A DNA stretch of 64,000 bases from an uncultured Litoreibacter sp. (GCA_947494435.1 CANLUY010000001.1:610001-674000); one strand, 5' to 3'. Shown: positions 53,360 through 63,305, numbered from the stretch's first letter. Program-made: numbers and translations. Notes: generated by a model from the letters alone, not told the origin.

Positions 53360-54358
53360 ATGCTCGATAAAAAAGTGCGCCCAACGCTAAAATCCATCTC
53401 TCAACTGACCGGTTTGGCGGTGCCGACGGTGTCACGCGCACTTGGCAATGCACCAGATATCAGCAAGACGACGCGGCAACGCGTACAGAAAGTTGCCAAA
53501 GAAATCGGATATGTTCCGAATCGGGCCGGGGTGCGTTTGCGCACCGGGCGCAGCTATGTCGTGTCTCTTGTTCTTTCGACTGAGACCGATGTGATGAACC
53601 TGACTGCGAAACTGATCAATTCGATCGCTTCAGGACTGCGTGGAACGCGTTACAATCTCACAATCACCCCGGTGCTTCCAGATGAAGATCCGCTCGTCAT
53701 CATAGAGAGCATTGTCCAAAACCAAGCGGCCGACGTGATCATTCTGAACCAAACCCAGCCTGATGATCCTCGGATTGCGTATCTCAAATCTCAGAATTTT
53801 CCTTTCGTCACCCACGGGCGCACTGGGATTGAAGATAGGCATGACTATTTTGATTTCGACAATCGCGTTTGTGCTGCCTTGGCGGTTGAACGTATGGCCG
53901 CTCGAGGACGAAAAAACCTCCTACTCCTCGCCCCACCAGCAAACCAATTCTATGCATCGGAAATGATCGCGGGCGCGACCGAGGCTGCGGATAGACTCAA
54001 CGTAGCGCTATCATTGATGGAAAATGTCACAAGCGATTCCGCTTCAGAAGAAATCATACAGGCGCTCAAATCATATCTTTCAGCGGAAGATGGCCACGCA
54101 GATGGAGTAATATGTGGTTCGTCAACGAGTTGTATGGCCTCTGTGGCTGCTGTCGAAGACCTGGGTTTGGTCGTCGGGTCAGACATTGATCTGTTTTCAA
54201 AAGAAGCCGTGCCTTTTTTGAAACGCTTTCGCAAAGGGATTTTGACCTTTTACGAAGATGTGAGCGAGGCGGGGGCCTTCCTTGCGAAAGCGGCCGTGCG
54301 TCGTGTAGAACAACCTGACGAACAACCGATGCAGAAAGTGGCCGTTCCCAGTGATTAA
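53360..54358 (+). CDS. LacI-family repressor of the beta-glucoside operon (AglR-like)
   Basis: This 332-residue regulator has the LacI HTH and hinge (LKSISQLTGLAVPTVSRALG, YVPNRAGVRLRTGRS) and a sugar-binding-protein-like effector domain. ATG at 53360 is chosen over the TTG six bases earlier. It is divergent from the sugar transport operon with matching palindromic operators in between, so it should repress that operon in the absence of its sugar. Confidence 0.93.
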   Translation: MLDKKVRPTLKSISQLTGLAVPTVSRALGNAPDISKTTRQRVQKVAKEIGYVPNRAGVRLRTGRSYVVSLVLSTETDVMNLTAKLINSIASGLRGTRYNLTITPVLPDEDPLVIIESIVQNQAADVIILNQTQPDDPRIAYLKSQNFPFVTHGRTGIEDRHDYFDFDNRVCAALAVERMAARGRKNLLLLAPPANQFYASEMIAGATEAADRLNVALSLMENVTSDSASEEIIQALKSYLSAEDGHADGVICGSSTSCMASVAAVEDLGLVVGSDIDLFSKEAVPFLKRFRKGILTFYEDVSEAGAFLAKAAVRRVEQPDEQPMQKVAVPSD

Positions 54359-54447
54359 GTGGTCGCGCGTTTGTCCGGTCCAGGTTCTTTTAAAGCAGAT
54401 TGAGAACTCCACGCGGTAAGTCAGGGCGCTTGACGCTGAGCTGTCCG

Positions 54448-56754
54448 TTAAGCGCTATCACGCGCCGTCTTGTCAGCCTTAGAGGTCGCAATGAAATGGG
54501 TTGAGACCAACATTACCGCGAGCGCGATGCCTGCCCCAACCACAATTGGTGCTTTCCAGAGAATGAGGATAGCGGCGACTATGCGCAGGAGCACTTGCCG
54601 CTGTGGCAAGGCTGCGCGGTCAAATCGCGCCAGAGCCGACGCGATCAGATAGAGCGCGGCAAGCAGACGGCAAAGCAAGAGTGAGAGCGCGCCGAAATCG
54701 GTGTTTTCCGTATATCCGTCCATGAGGACACGCCGCCCGTTATCGTCCGTTATTGTGACAGCCTCAGGGATCAGCAAAAGTTCCGGGTACCACGCAAATA
54801 CGAAGGGAATTGTGAACATCACGATGCCGACCCGAACGGCGGACAAAGCCGTCCGCATCGGCTCGGTTCGGGTGATGGATGCAGCGGCAAAAGCGGCCAC
54901 GGCGACCGGCGGCGTGATGGCCGAGGCGACTGCAAAATAGAAGACGAACATGTTTGCGGTAAAGAAACTGACGCCAAGTTGAGCAAGCAGCGGACCAAGC
55001 AGCAGTGCCACGTTCACATAGGCCGGGACCGTGGGCATCCCCATGCCCAAAAGGATCGCGCAGAGCATGGCGCAAACAAGCGCCAGCATCAGGTAGACGC
55101 CGCCTGTGATGGGGATCTGAAATCCGAGCAGGTTCACCAAGGTCACGCGGGCAAGCCACGATGTCACGGCGCGGGTCAGCTCACCCGTAAGGCCGCTTTC
55201 ATTCAGGAATGCCGCGATGATCGAAACCGCAAACAAAAGAAGGAAAAGACGCGAGATCAGAATGCCGCCTTCGCCAAGCGCTGTCAGAACTTTGCTTGGT
55301 TTTGCCCGGGTCTCGGGGTCTATGAACATCAGCGGCAATAAAAGGGCCACGGCCCACCATCCCGCCGAGACAGCGTCACCTGCTGCGTTGACGATTGTTT
55401 GCACCACCACCTGTGGCAGAAGCGCGGTAAGCCAACCCTGGCTGATCGTGTCCTTGTTGCCAAGAAGTAGGAACAGGATTGTCAGGATCGGCAAGAAGAT
55501 GATCCAAAGATTTCGCCAGTCCTGCCGCCCCATGATCAAGTCGTTCGGAATGTCCCGCATTGGTTCAACGTTTTCGCGTCGGGCTTGGAACATCACCGCA
55601 AGGAAGATTGAGACAAAGAATGCAATCGCCGGGATGAAGGCTGCCGTGATCACCTTGGTGTAGGGAACAGCCGTCAATGCCACAAGAACGAAGGCAGCAA
55701 TACCCATGACTGGCGGCATGATCTGCCCGCCCGATGACGCTGCCGCCTCGACCCCGCCCGCGAATTGCGGAGAGAAGCCGTTGCGCCGCATCATTGGAAT
55801 GGTGAGCCGTCCCGTGGACAGCACATTCGTGACAGGCCCGCCCGTGATAGTGCCAAACATCGCTGACGAGACGATGGCGGCATGGGCGGGACCGCCTCTG
55901 AGGTTGCGCGTCAACCGCACCGCCAGCTTGATCAGCGAGGTGCCGCCCGCCGACGCGCCGAACAACGCGCCCAGCACCACATAGGGAAAGACCTGATTGA
56001 TGATAATGTCCATGAAGCGGCCCATGAAGCCATCCGGCGTTATGAAGACATTCGTGGCCTTCTGAACCGCTGCAGCCAAGGCATCGCCGCCATCGGCCCC
56101 AAGTTTGGTCAGTAGGAAATTATTGTCGCTGAGGCCGAACACCCAGATCAGTGCGGTCACGACGGTATAAAGCACCACCACGCTGGCCACGATGACCAGT
56201 GGCAATCCCCAGACCCGGATGTTGTACATGAAAAAGAGTACGATGATGGTGAAGAGCAATGGCAAGCTCCAGACCCCAAGTCGGGCCTGACAGGCGGGCA
56301 CCTCAGCCTCAAGGGTCAAGCCGGGGATCAGGTTCTCGGATCGGTTCAGCGCGTCTTCGATCAGGCGCGCACGCTCACCGGTGATCTGGTCGATCAGGCA
56401 GACAGAGTCGATTTCGATCCAGAACCCCAACGCCCCCAGAAGGGCCGCCACGACCAGCCCGATGTCCAGCGCCGCCCCTAGCCAGGCCCGTTCGGGACGC
56501 GTTTCGCGCCATGTCCGGTAAAGGCTTCCATCAAGTGCGACAATCACCATCATCAGCACGAAAAGCGGCGGGAACAAATATTCGGTCGGGAAGCCCGAGA
56601 TGCGGAAAAACCGGATGCCGGTGAGATTACGCGCCCAATTCTGAAGCCCCGGTATCTCCGGCAGGGTGTTCACCATGCCCACCAAGACCAGCAAAACCGC
56701 GAGGAGCAGCGCGATGCGCTGCCCCTGTGATCTGGTGATGGTCGTGTCGTTCAT
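54448..56754 (-). CDS. TRAP transporter fused permease (TAXI-type)
   Basis: This 768-residue membrane protein combines the small (DctQ-like, 4-helix) and large (DctM-like, 12-helix) TRAP subunits in one chain, the form that pairs with TAXI binding proteins. The DctM part shows GGPVTNVLSTGRLTIPMM, GGQIMPPVMGIAAFVLVA and LGMGMPTVPAYVN. It imports an organic anion using the sodium gradient. The TAXI receptor gene is 31 bases upstream in the same operon. Confidence 0.92.
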   Translation of the reverse strand: MNDTTITRSQGQRIALLLAVLLVLVGMVNTLPEIPGLQNWARNLTGIRFFRISGFPTEYLFPPLFVLMMVIVALDGSLYRTWRETRPERAWLGAALDIGLVVAALLGALGFWIEIDSVCLIDQITGERARLIEDALNRSENLIPGLTLEAEVPACQARLGVWSLPLLFTIIVLFFMYNIRVWGLPLVIVASVVVLYTVVTALIWVFGLSDNNFLLTKLGADGGDALAAAVQKATNVFITPDGFMGRFMDIIINQVFPYVVLGALFGASAGGTSLIKLAVRLTRNLRGGPAHAAIVSSAMFGTITGGPVTNVLSTGRLTIPMMRRNGFSPQFAGGVEAAASSGGQIMPPVMGIAAFVLVALTAVPYTKVITAAFIPAIAFFVSIFLAVMFQARRENVEPMRDIPNDLIMGRQDWRNLWIIFLPILTILFLLLGNKDTISQGWLTALLPQVVVQTIVNAAGDAVSAGWWAVALLLPLMFIDPETRAKPSKVLTALGEGGILISRLFLLLFAVSIIAAFLNESGLTGELTRAVTSWLARVTLVNLLGFQIPITGGVYLMLALVCAMLCAILLGMGMPTVPAYVNVALLLGPLLAQLGVSFFTANMFVFYFAVASAITPPVAVAAFAAASITRTEPMRTALSAVRVGIVMFTIPFVFAWYPELLLIPEAVTITDDNGRRVLMDGYTENTDFGALSLLLCRLLAALYLIASALARFDRAALPQRQVLLRIVAAILILWKAPIVVGAGIALAVMLVSTHFIATSKADKTARDSA

Positions 56755-56785
56755 GACCGAACCCTATTGCGAATGGCCGGAAACC

Positions 56786-57841
56786 TTAAGGCTTGACGCA
56801 ATCCGCGATGTTATGGCCCGCTTCTTCATAGGCGCGGACCGCGCCGGGGTGCAGTTTCATCGTCACTGCACCGCACACGCCCTGACTTGTGCCGTCAATG
56901 TCCCCGAAGCTCAGGAACAGATAGGGGCCGCGCGGCGAGCCCGTTTCGAACCGTTCCTGCCCTGCGAGGTAGGATTTTGTGATTTGATAAGCGAGGTCTT
57001 CGTCCATCGTCGCGGGCACGATTTGAGCGAATGCCAACGCAAAGGTGTCGAACGTGTCATCATCCGTCACGATTGTGATGTCATTTCCAGCATACGCGGC
57101 CCGATATTCTTCAATAGGAATCGAGTACGGCGCGTTGCCGGGCGCGTTGACGATCTGCTGGCCCAACTCGCTGTTCAGCAGTTCAGACGGCATATCGTAA
57201 AGTGTCGTCCCACCAGCGGCAGCAATCGCGATTTGGCGTCCAGAGGGCAGACCCTCGGGAAGGGTCCAACCATCAACCGCACCACCCGTGATCGTAGACA
57301 CCGTGTCTGGCCACGGCGTTTGCACGCCCTCATAGCCTTCGCCATCCTTCAGACCGGCCAAAAGCTGGATAGCCGCCCGCCCCGTAGTCAAAGCGGCACC
57401 GCGCGGCGGGCCATTGTAGATGCGTTTGCCTTCAATATCCGCGATCCCCTGGATCGCGCCGCTGTTGTAGTGACCGAATAGTTGCGCAGAGGGGGCTGAA
57501 AAGAACAAGGCCCGAAGGTTGCCTGCAAGTTCGGCACCTTTCTCGGCACCAACGCCGGAATAGGGCCCAACACCGCGCGACAACAGGAAGGGCAAGATCA
57601 GCGGCGCAGGAGCCATATCAAGCTGGCCTTCGGCCACAGCCTGAACCGAATTGGTCAGCGTAGCCCCTTCGGTGATTTGCAGTGTCGCTACACCGTCGGC
57701 GTCCAGAACGGCAGCAAGTGTTGTGTCAATGTAATGCGGTGTAGATCCCGGCGAGGTGGTTTCCGCAGTCAGTGTTGCTTGAGCGACAGCTGCAGCGGGC
57801 AGCAACGCCAGAATCGCGCCTGCGATTGATGTCTTGATCAT
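56786..57841 (-). CDS. TAXI-family TRAP transporter solute-binding protein
   Basis: This 351-residue exported receptor has a signal peptide ending AAAVAQA and the TAXI fold, with IQGIADIEGKRIYNGPPRGA and GAVDGWTLPEG in the ligand region. Together with the fused permease it forms a secondary importer. The ligand is unknown; the adjacent sulfatase hints at a sulfated organic compound. A MarR operator lies upstream. Confidence 0.9.
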   Translation of the reverse strand: MIKTSIAGAILALLPAAAVAQATLTAETTSPGSTPHYIDTTLAAVLDADGVATLQITEGATLTNSVQAVAEGQLDMAPAPLILPFLLSRGVGPYSGVGAEKGAELAGNLRALFFSAPSAQLFGHYNSGAIQGIADIEGKRIYNGPPRGAALTTGRAAIQLLAGLKDGEGYEGVQTPWPDTVSTITGGAVDGWTLPEGLPSGRQIAIAAAGGTTLYDMPSELLNSELGQQIVNAPGNAPYSIPIEEYRAAYAGNDITIVTDDDTFDTFALAFAQIVPATMDEDLAYQITKSYLAGQERFETGSPRGPYLFLSFGDIDGTSQGVCGAVTMKLHPGAVRAYEEAGHNIADCVKP

Positions 57842-57920
57842 TTCTTCCTCCCTGAACGGTGCGCATGCGGGCGCACAGTAGTCCCGCTTGGCACGGGCAT
57901 CGGCGGAAGATTTGCAAATA

Positions 57921-57940
57921 TTATGTGACTTGTCACGTAA
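57921..57940. promoter_or_regulatory. Putative MarR operator
   Basis: TTATGTGACTTGTCACGTAA contains the inverted repeat GTGAC-TT-GTCAC and is nearly symmetric over 20 bases, fitting a MarR dimer site. It lies between the divergent TAXI receptor gene (start 57841) and MarR gene (start 57976), so one site could regulate both transcripts. Confidence 0.55.
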
Positions 57941-57975
57941 AATAATAACTGATCTTATTGTAAGCAGGAGGACCC

Positions 57976-58485
57976 ATGACGACAGCTCAGAATGAATGCG
58001 TTGATCGCTACAAGGCGCGGTGTCTTATGCAAGAGCGTAACCTGTTCGGGCGTTTGCAGGCGGCGGCTTTGGCGTCCCGCACGCAAGCTAAGCGGCTGCT
58101 GCGGTCGATTGGGGACCTCTCTATCACCGAATGGCGCGTTCTTTGGGATTTGGCGGAGGCCGGCCCTTTGACGGTCACGGAGATGGCCTCTATCCAAAGG
58201 ACAGATCACGCCCTGATTAGCCGGACCATCCCGGCCATGATTGAGAAGGGCTACGTCGCAACGACAACAGGCCAAACGGATCGCAGGACATCCTTGGTCG
58301 CACTAACCCCGGCGGGGCAGTCCATTTTTGACGAAACATCTGTGATTATGTCACGTCGGCGAGCGGCCCTTTCAGACGTGTTTTCCGAAGCCGATCTCGA
58401 CGCTTTCCTCGGTCTGATCGACCGCTTCGAGCAGTTTGTTGAAGACCCTATTTCACTTCGTCCAGCGACTGGGGGCACAGAATGA
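57976..58485 (+). CDS. MarR-family transcriptional regulator
   Basis: This 169-residue winged-helix regulator has the MarR DNA-binding core: LSITEWRVLWDLAEAGPLTV, the recognition helix DHALISRTIPAM and the wing TDRRTSLVALTPAG. It overlaps the sulfatase start by four bases (ATGA) and is divergent from the TAXI-TRAP genes. It probably senses the transported compound or its product. Confidence 0.92.
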   Translation: MTTAQNECVDRYKARCLMQERNLFGRLQAAALASRTQAKRLLRSIGDLSITEWRVLWDLAEAGPLTVTEMASIQRTDHALISRTIPAMIEKGYVATTTGQTDRRTSLVALTPAGQSIFDETSVIMSRRRAALSDVFSEADLDAFLGLIDRFEQFVEDPISLRPATGGTE

Positions 58486-60128
58486 CCGATACCCCTAACG
58501 TCCTGTGGATCATGGCGGATCAGCTCCGTTTCGACTATCTAAGCTGCTACGGCCATCCGCATCTTCACACACCGCATATTGATGCACTGGCGAAGCGCGG
58601 GGTGCGTTTTGATCGTGCTTATGTGCAGTCGCCCGTTTGTGGCCCGTCCCGGATGTCGGCCTATACAGGGCGCTATGTACGCAGCCACGGGTCAACCTGG
58701 AACGGCATGCCCCTGCGGGTCGGAGAACCCACTCTAGGCGACCACTTACGCGAAGCCGGTGCCCGTGCGGTGCTGGTCGGCAAAACCCATATGATCGCTG
58801 ACAAGGAAGGTATGGCCTGGCTGGGCATTGATCCCAAAAGCGAAATCGGGGTGCACCGGTCGGAATGCGGGTTCGAGCCATTTGAACGTGACGATGGCCT
58901 TCATCCCGACAGCCCGCGTCAACAATGGTCAGCCTATGACGACTATCTCGTGGCGCATGGGTATGACAGTGACAACCCGTGGGAGGACTTTGCCAATTCT
59001 GGCGTAGACGAGGACGGAGAGCTTTTGTCAGCCTGGTTGCTCAAAAACTCCCGCCTTCCCGCCAACGTCCCCGAAGAGCATTCGGAAACCGCTTATATGA
59101 CGAACCGGGCCATGGATTTCATGGAAGAGGCCGTGAAAGATGGCCGTCCGTGGATGTGCCACCTGAGCTACATCAAGCCGCACTGGCCCTATATTGTGCC
59201 TGCCCCTTATCACGACATGTATGACGAGACGCATATTGTGGCTCCCATCCGGTCTGACGCCGAACGTGAAACGGATCATCCCCTCATGCGCGCCTATCTC
59301 AACGCCCGCGTTTGCCGCAGCTTTTCCCGCGACCATGTGCGCGAACACGTCATCCCGGCCTATATGGGCCTGATCAAGCAGTTGGACTACAACCTTGGCC
59401 GACTGTTTGCTTGGATGAACGAAAAAGGGTTGAGCGAAAACACAATCATCGCCTTCACCTCGGATCACGGCGACTACATGGGTGATCACTGGATGGGGGA
59501 CAAGGATTTCTACCACGATATAGCGGTCAAAGTACCGCTGATCATCGCGGACCCTCGTCCCGAGGCCAATGCGACCCGCGGGACGGTTTCAGATGCCCTT
59601 GTTGAAATGATCGACCTCGCGCCAACCTTTATGAACGCGCTTGACTGCACGCCAAAACCTCACGTGATTGAGGGCAGCGATCTGACACCGCTTCTGCATG
59701 GTACCGCTGGGTTCTCCCGGAAGTATGTCATCAGCGAGCATGACTATCATTGGTCCGAGATGGCGCGCACGCTTAAGGTGCGTCAGGAAGACGCCCATAC
59801 GACCATGATCTTTGACGGGCGGTGGAAGTACATCCGCTGCGAGGGGTTCGCGCCGCTTCTCTTTGACCTTGAGAGCGATCCGGAAGAACTCGACGATCTG
59901 GGCCATTCAGAAGCGCCGCGGCATGTCGAGGCGCGCGCACGACTGGACGCAGCCTTACTAAGATGGGCGACACGTCACCATACAAGGATAACTGCTACAC
60001 CTGCCGTCTTAGCTCGCCAAAAAACAGCGGCGAAGGATGGGATTCTCATCGGTTTCTGGGATGAGGAGGAGTACCTGAACGCGACAGGTCAGGCTTTCAG
60101 TGATTTGGAGCCTTCCGGAAAGGGATGA
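58482..60128 (+). CDS. Sulfatase family hydrolase (arylsulfatase/phosphonate monoester hydrolase type)
   Basis: This 548-residue alkaline-phosphatase-superfamily enzyme has the sulfatase modification motif CGPSR with Cys53, expected to be converted to formylglycine. Metal-binding elements are WIMADQLRFD near the N-terminus and FTSDHGDYMGDH later. The ADQ and CGP forms resemble phosphonate monoester hydrolases as much as true sulfatases, so the ester type is open. No signal peptide is visible: it acts in the cytoplasm, after import by the neighbouring TAXI-TRAP system. Confidence 0.9.
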   Translation: MTDTPNVLWIMADQLRFDYLSCYGHPHLHTPHIDALAKRGVRFDRAYVQSPVCGPSRMSAYTGRYVRSHGSTWNGMPLRVGEPTLGDHLREAGARAVLVGKTHMIADKEGMAWLGIDPKSEIGVHRSECGFEPFERDDGLHPDSPRQQWSAYDDYLVAHGYDSDNPWEDFANSGVDEDGELLSAWLLKNSRLPANVPEEHSETAYMTNRAMDFMEEAVKDGRPWMCHLSYIKPHWPYIVPAPYHDMYDETHIVAPIRSDAERETDHPLMRAYLNARVCRSFSRDHVREHVIPAYMGLIKQLDYNLGRLFAWMNEKGLSENTIIAFTSDHGDYMGDHWMGDKDFYHDIAVKVPLIIADPRPEANATRGTVSDALVEMIDLAPTFMNALDCTPKPHVIEGSDLTPLLHGTAGFSRKYVISEHDYHWSEMARTLKVRQEDAHTTMIFDGRWKYIRCEGFAPLLFDLESDPEELDDLGHSEAPRHVEARARLDAALLRWATRHHTRITATPAVLARQKTAAKDGILIGFWDEEEYLNATGQAFSDLEPSGKG

Positions 60129-60626
60129 GTTCGCAAACACTCGTTTCCGACCTACAGCAATGTCGCTCAGCGGAATTCGTATGGAGATCGCAAACGTCGG
60201 CTAAGTCATCAACCCGATCATCTGGAAAAGTAAACAATACGCAGTCGCGGAAAATATGCCTGCGGCGCGCTGCAAACGTAGAGTCCCAACACATAGACGA
60301 GTGACCAACGTGGACCATCTGCAAATCAAGCCCAAATGTTCGATTTGAATAACCTCTATGATGGTCAGTTTGTCTTCAAGCTTCACCCAAAGATCTATGG
60401 GAGCTCCGAAAGTCTTCGATAGGCGGAGACAGCCAATCGACCGTTGTATTACGTAATCAGAAGACACGCAGGTATAGAAACAGTCGCTGTCACATCACTT
60501 AGGCCTTTGCCCGATATGCATCGCAGAGGTTTCCGGACAACGTTATAAGTGATACACTAAATTCTCAGACTAATAGTTATGTCCCATTTTTGAGTTTGGG
60601 TGCTCAAAACCTAACCCAAAAATTGT
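60129..60626. other. Intergenic stretch after the sulfatase gene
   Basis: About 500 bases, more AT-rich than the genes around it. An 88-codon minus-strand frame (60201-60467) lacks a recognisable domain and a clear ribosome binding site; it may be an old gene remnant. I see no RNA gene or clear terminator. Confidence 0.4.
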
Positions 60627-62276
60627 ATGCCGATCTCAGATCATATCACCGAAGAGCACATTGACCGCTATATAGGGCAAGTCAAAGCGTCAGGAGTTTT
60701 TGGAAGGAGCAATCGCCGCATCAGGTTGCTTTCACACTTGATGCGCTCAGAATTGCTGGGTCAAGGTGACCGGCTGAAAGCCTATTCAATTGGCTTGGAC
60801 ATATTTGACAAGAAAAGTTCATTCGACCCCAGCACGGATAGTATTGTTCGTGTGGAAATGGGGCGTCTCAGGACTGCGATCGCGCTGTTTGAAGCTGGAG
60901 AATACGCAAACACCACAATCCATGTAGAGATTGGCATCGGGACCTATCGTCCGACGATAACACTTCGTGAAACGGTACCACAGGGTGAGCCTGAACATCT
61001 GGCGGACATTGGCAACGAGAAACAATCAAAAATCTGGCCAACCAAGCTGCTCCTTGCGCTGGCTGTCGGACTCGCGGCAGCTTTTGTACTAAGCCAATTT
61101 TTGTTTACGGCGAACGAGCACCCTACGATTGGCGTGCAAGTAACAGTGCGCGACGTAGATGACGGCTTGTTGCGAAACGCGAAATCAGCGCTGACGCGCT
61201 CTTTGTCTCATGCCAAGACAATTCGTGTTTTGGACGGGTCACGGGATGAATTGCACAAGGACGCCAATTTCGAACTGAAACTTGACGTGTTGGAGGAAAA
61301 AGACGGCTACCTCCTGACTGGCGAGCTTTACGACGTAGAGAACCAACGACTCGTTTGGTCGAAACCAGTCTTCATGAAACGCCAAGATAGCGTGATCACG
61401 ACGGTTGAACGGACTATTGGCCGCGAATTGCGCGTCCGTCTGTTCGGAGCATCCAAAGAGATACTTGAGAAGCTTGATCCTGCCACCCTTCCGCCTGAAG
61501 CCCTGTTCGTGCTCTCGACTTGGGTGCCAGGGGTCGCGCAATCAGCAATATCGTGGGAAATGTCACGTATTGATCTTGCGGAAAAGGCGCTCGAAATCGA
61601 TCCAGATTTTGGCGCAGCCCATTCCGTTATTGCTGATAAATTGGCGTATCTCGCGAATGTATACGGGCTGTCAGATACAGCTGAGAATCGCGCGCGTTCG
61701 GCCTTCCATGCACGACGGGCAATGGATTTGTCACCGTTGGACCCCGATGTGGTATTTAACGTCGCGCAATCCCATTGGCATTCCGGACGCATAAAGGAAA
61801 GCGAGGCGCTGATGTCGCGCGTCATAGAGCTTGATCCGAACCACGAACTTGCGCAGTTCCTGGCGCGCGTCATTCCTTACACATGCGCGACGGCCTCAGA
61901 TGAAGTTTTGCAAGAGGTGATGAGTTCCAATGCAGCTATATCTGCAGACAATCCAATACGGTGGCTGACGCTGACTTGGATTGGCTGGCTGCATGCCTAT
62001 CGCGGTGAATGGGCCGAGGCACTTGAAGCCGAAGACGCCGCTGCACGTATCTTCCAGGTCCCCTATTCATTTATGCGGCGCGCCATGGTTTTGAATAAGT
62101 TGGGGCGCTCTCAAGACGCCATAGCGATTATTCAAAGCCAAGAACAAAGTTGGGCAGACTTCGATCCGCTTCATTTTGCAAATGTCTCGATTCCACGGTT
62201 GTGCAGTGAAAATCCTGACGGAGCGCCGTTTATTGCGCTATACACCGATTTAACGGCGAAACTTCCAAACAACTGA
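60627..62276 (+). CDS. Membrane-anchored TPR protein with winged-helix-like N-terminal domain
   Basis: This 549-residue protein starts with a conserved domain often fused to TPR or adenylate-cyclase modules (SGVFGRSNRRIRLLSHLM, LKAYSIGLDIFDKKSSFDP, DSIVRVEMGRLRTAI). A single membrane helix follows at about 137-157, then a periplasmic-side domain (TIGVQVTVRDVDDG) and TPR-like repeats (AEKALEIDPDFGAAH, ARRAMDLSPLDPDVVFNV). The layout resembles CadC-like transmembrane regulators, but DNA binding is not proven. It stands alone on the plus strand. Confidence 0.72.
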   Translation: MPISDHITEEHIDRYIGQVKASGVFGRSNRRIRLLSHLMRSELLGQGDRLKAYSIGLDIFDKKSSFDPSTDSIVRVEMGRLRTAIALFEAGEYANTTIHVEIGIGTYRPTITLRETVPQGEPEHLADIGNEKQSKIWPTKLLLALAVGLAAAFVLSQFLFTANEHPTIGVQVTVRDVDDGLLRNAKSALTRSLSHAKTIRVLDGSRDELHKDANFELKLDVLEEKDGYLLTGELYDVENQRLVWSKPVFMKRQDSVITTVERTIGRELRVRLFGASKEILEKLDPATLPPEALFVLSTWVPGVAQSAISWEMSRIDLAEKALEIDPDFGAAHSVIADKLAYLANVYGLSDTAENRARSAFHARRAMDLSPLDPDVVFNVAQSHWHSGRIKESEALMSRVIELDPNHELAQFLARVIPYTCATASDEVLQEVMSSNAAISADNPIRWLTLTWIGWLHAYRGEWAEALEAEDAAARIFQVPYSFMRRAMVLNKLGRSQDAIAIIQSQEQSWADFDPLHFANVSIPRLCSENPDGAPFIALYTDLTAKLPNN

Positions 62277-62391
62277 AAAATATACGTTTCTCCAAAATGT
62301 AACCTGTGACAAACTGTTGAAACGTAGTGTGTTAATCGACATGACGGCATGTTGGCGCTTGCAACGGAAATCTTGCAAAGAGGCACCGCAC

Positions 62392-62682
62392 ATGACCCCC
62401 GACAAATCTACGACCTCCGACTCTGATACCCAGCCGCAATTTTCGCGTGAAGACCTAGAGTTGATGACAGAGATGCGCAGCTGGGCTGAAACCCAAGTCG
62501 CGCGCTTTCCTGTCGCGCAGCAGCATCGCGCACTTCTGGGAATGGCAAGTGAATTGGTAGATTCCGCTGCCGAGCTTGCAAGCGTTCAATGGCCGGGCGT
62601 TCGTGCGGTCGAGCTGAGCCTTCTCGCTGAGCGCATAGCGAGTCTCTCAGATCAAGCGGGGAGCGAGAAGCGTGATGTCTAA
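62392..62682 (+). CDS. Hypothetical protein, helical, unrecognised
   Basis: This 96-residue acidic, helical protein begins at ATG 62392 with AGAGG upstream; the longer frame from 62317 adds a non-protein-like leader. It has no membrane segment and no family I recognise. It overlaps the next gene by 8 bases, so the two form a coupled pair. Confidence 0.6.
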   Translation: MTPDKSTTSDSDTQPQFSREDLELMTEMRSWAETQVARFPVAQQHRALLGMASELVDSAAELASVQWPGVRAVELSLLAERIASLSDQAGSEKRDV

Positions 62683-63121
62683 ACAACCACCAATGCGACG
62701 GGATACAAGATCGGATGCCACGTACCAATCCCTCGAACATCCAGTGTTGGCTGTGAGCTGTGTGGACGCGTTGCCAGACGAGTTCCGCGAGGCAGTGAGG
62801 CCCTATGAGCTGTCCACAAATAGTCTTGACGGAAGACTTCGAATGGAAAAGGCGCACTATGCGTGCGTCATCGCCATAGTTGATCCAACATCCAAGCCCA
62901 GTATGAAATCTCTGGAAGCCTTACAAACTTGCGCAAATCGTTTTGCCACACCGCTTGTAAGCTGTTCCCCTGTCAATCCATCGTGGATTGAAAACCTGAT
63001 GCAACATCTAGGCGTTGTTGCCCATTTCAAAGAACCACCCAACGCGCAGCAGATAAAACAAGTTGTTGAAGTTTGGAAAAGCAACTCTTCTTCTGTTCTG
63101 AATTCCGGATCGAACAGCTGA
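62675..63121 (+). CDS. Hypothetical protein, possible degenerate receiver-like domain
   Basis: This 148-residue protein (ATG 62675, or GTG three bases earlier) has alternating strands and helices: VLAVSCVDALP, ACVIAIVDPTSKPSMKSLEA, LVSCSPVNPSW. This pattern loosely recalls a response-regulator receiver fold, with VDP at the place of the phospho-acceptor. I cannot assign a family. It is coupled to the gene before it; a radical SAM gene follows after 184 bases. Confidence 0.6.
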   Translation: MSKQPPMRRDTRSDATYQSLEHPVLAVSCVDALPDEFREAVRPYELSTNSLDGRLRMEKAHYACVIAIVDPTSKPSMKSLEALQTCANRFATPLVSCSPVNPSWIENLMQHLGVVAHFKEPPNAQQIKQVVEVWKSNSSSVLNSGSNS

Positions 63122-63305
63122 TGAGTATGCCGCTATTGAAATTAAGTACGACAAGAGTATCAGTCTAATTGACAATCAAAGCTCAGGTTTGATGCGTTCG
63201 CCTTTTTCGCAGCGCACGTAAATAACCTGCTAATCTTTTCCGATAATACGGCTTGGTACGGCATTTATTATTGCCGAAAGATTGATGCGAACATATCATG
63301 AACAA

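Noticed and set aside
60201-60467. 88-codon minus-strand frame after the sulfatase gene
   Set aside because: No domain, no clear ribosome site and ordinary length for chance in an AT-richer gap.
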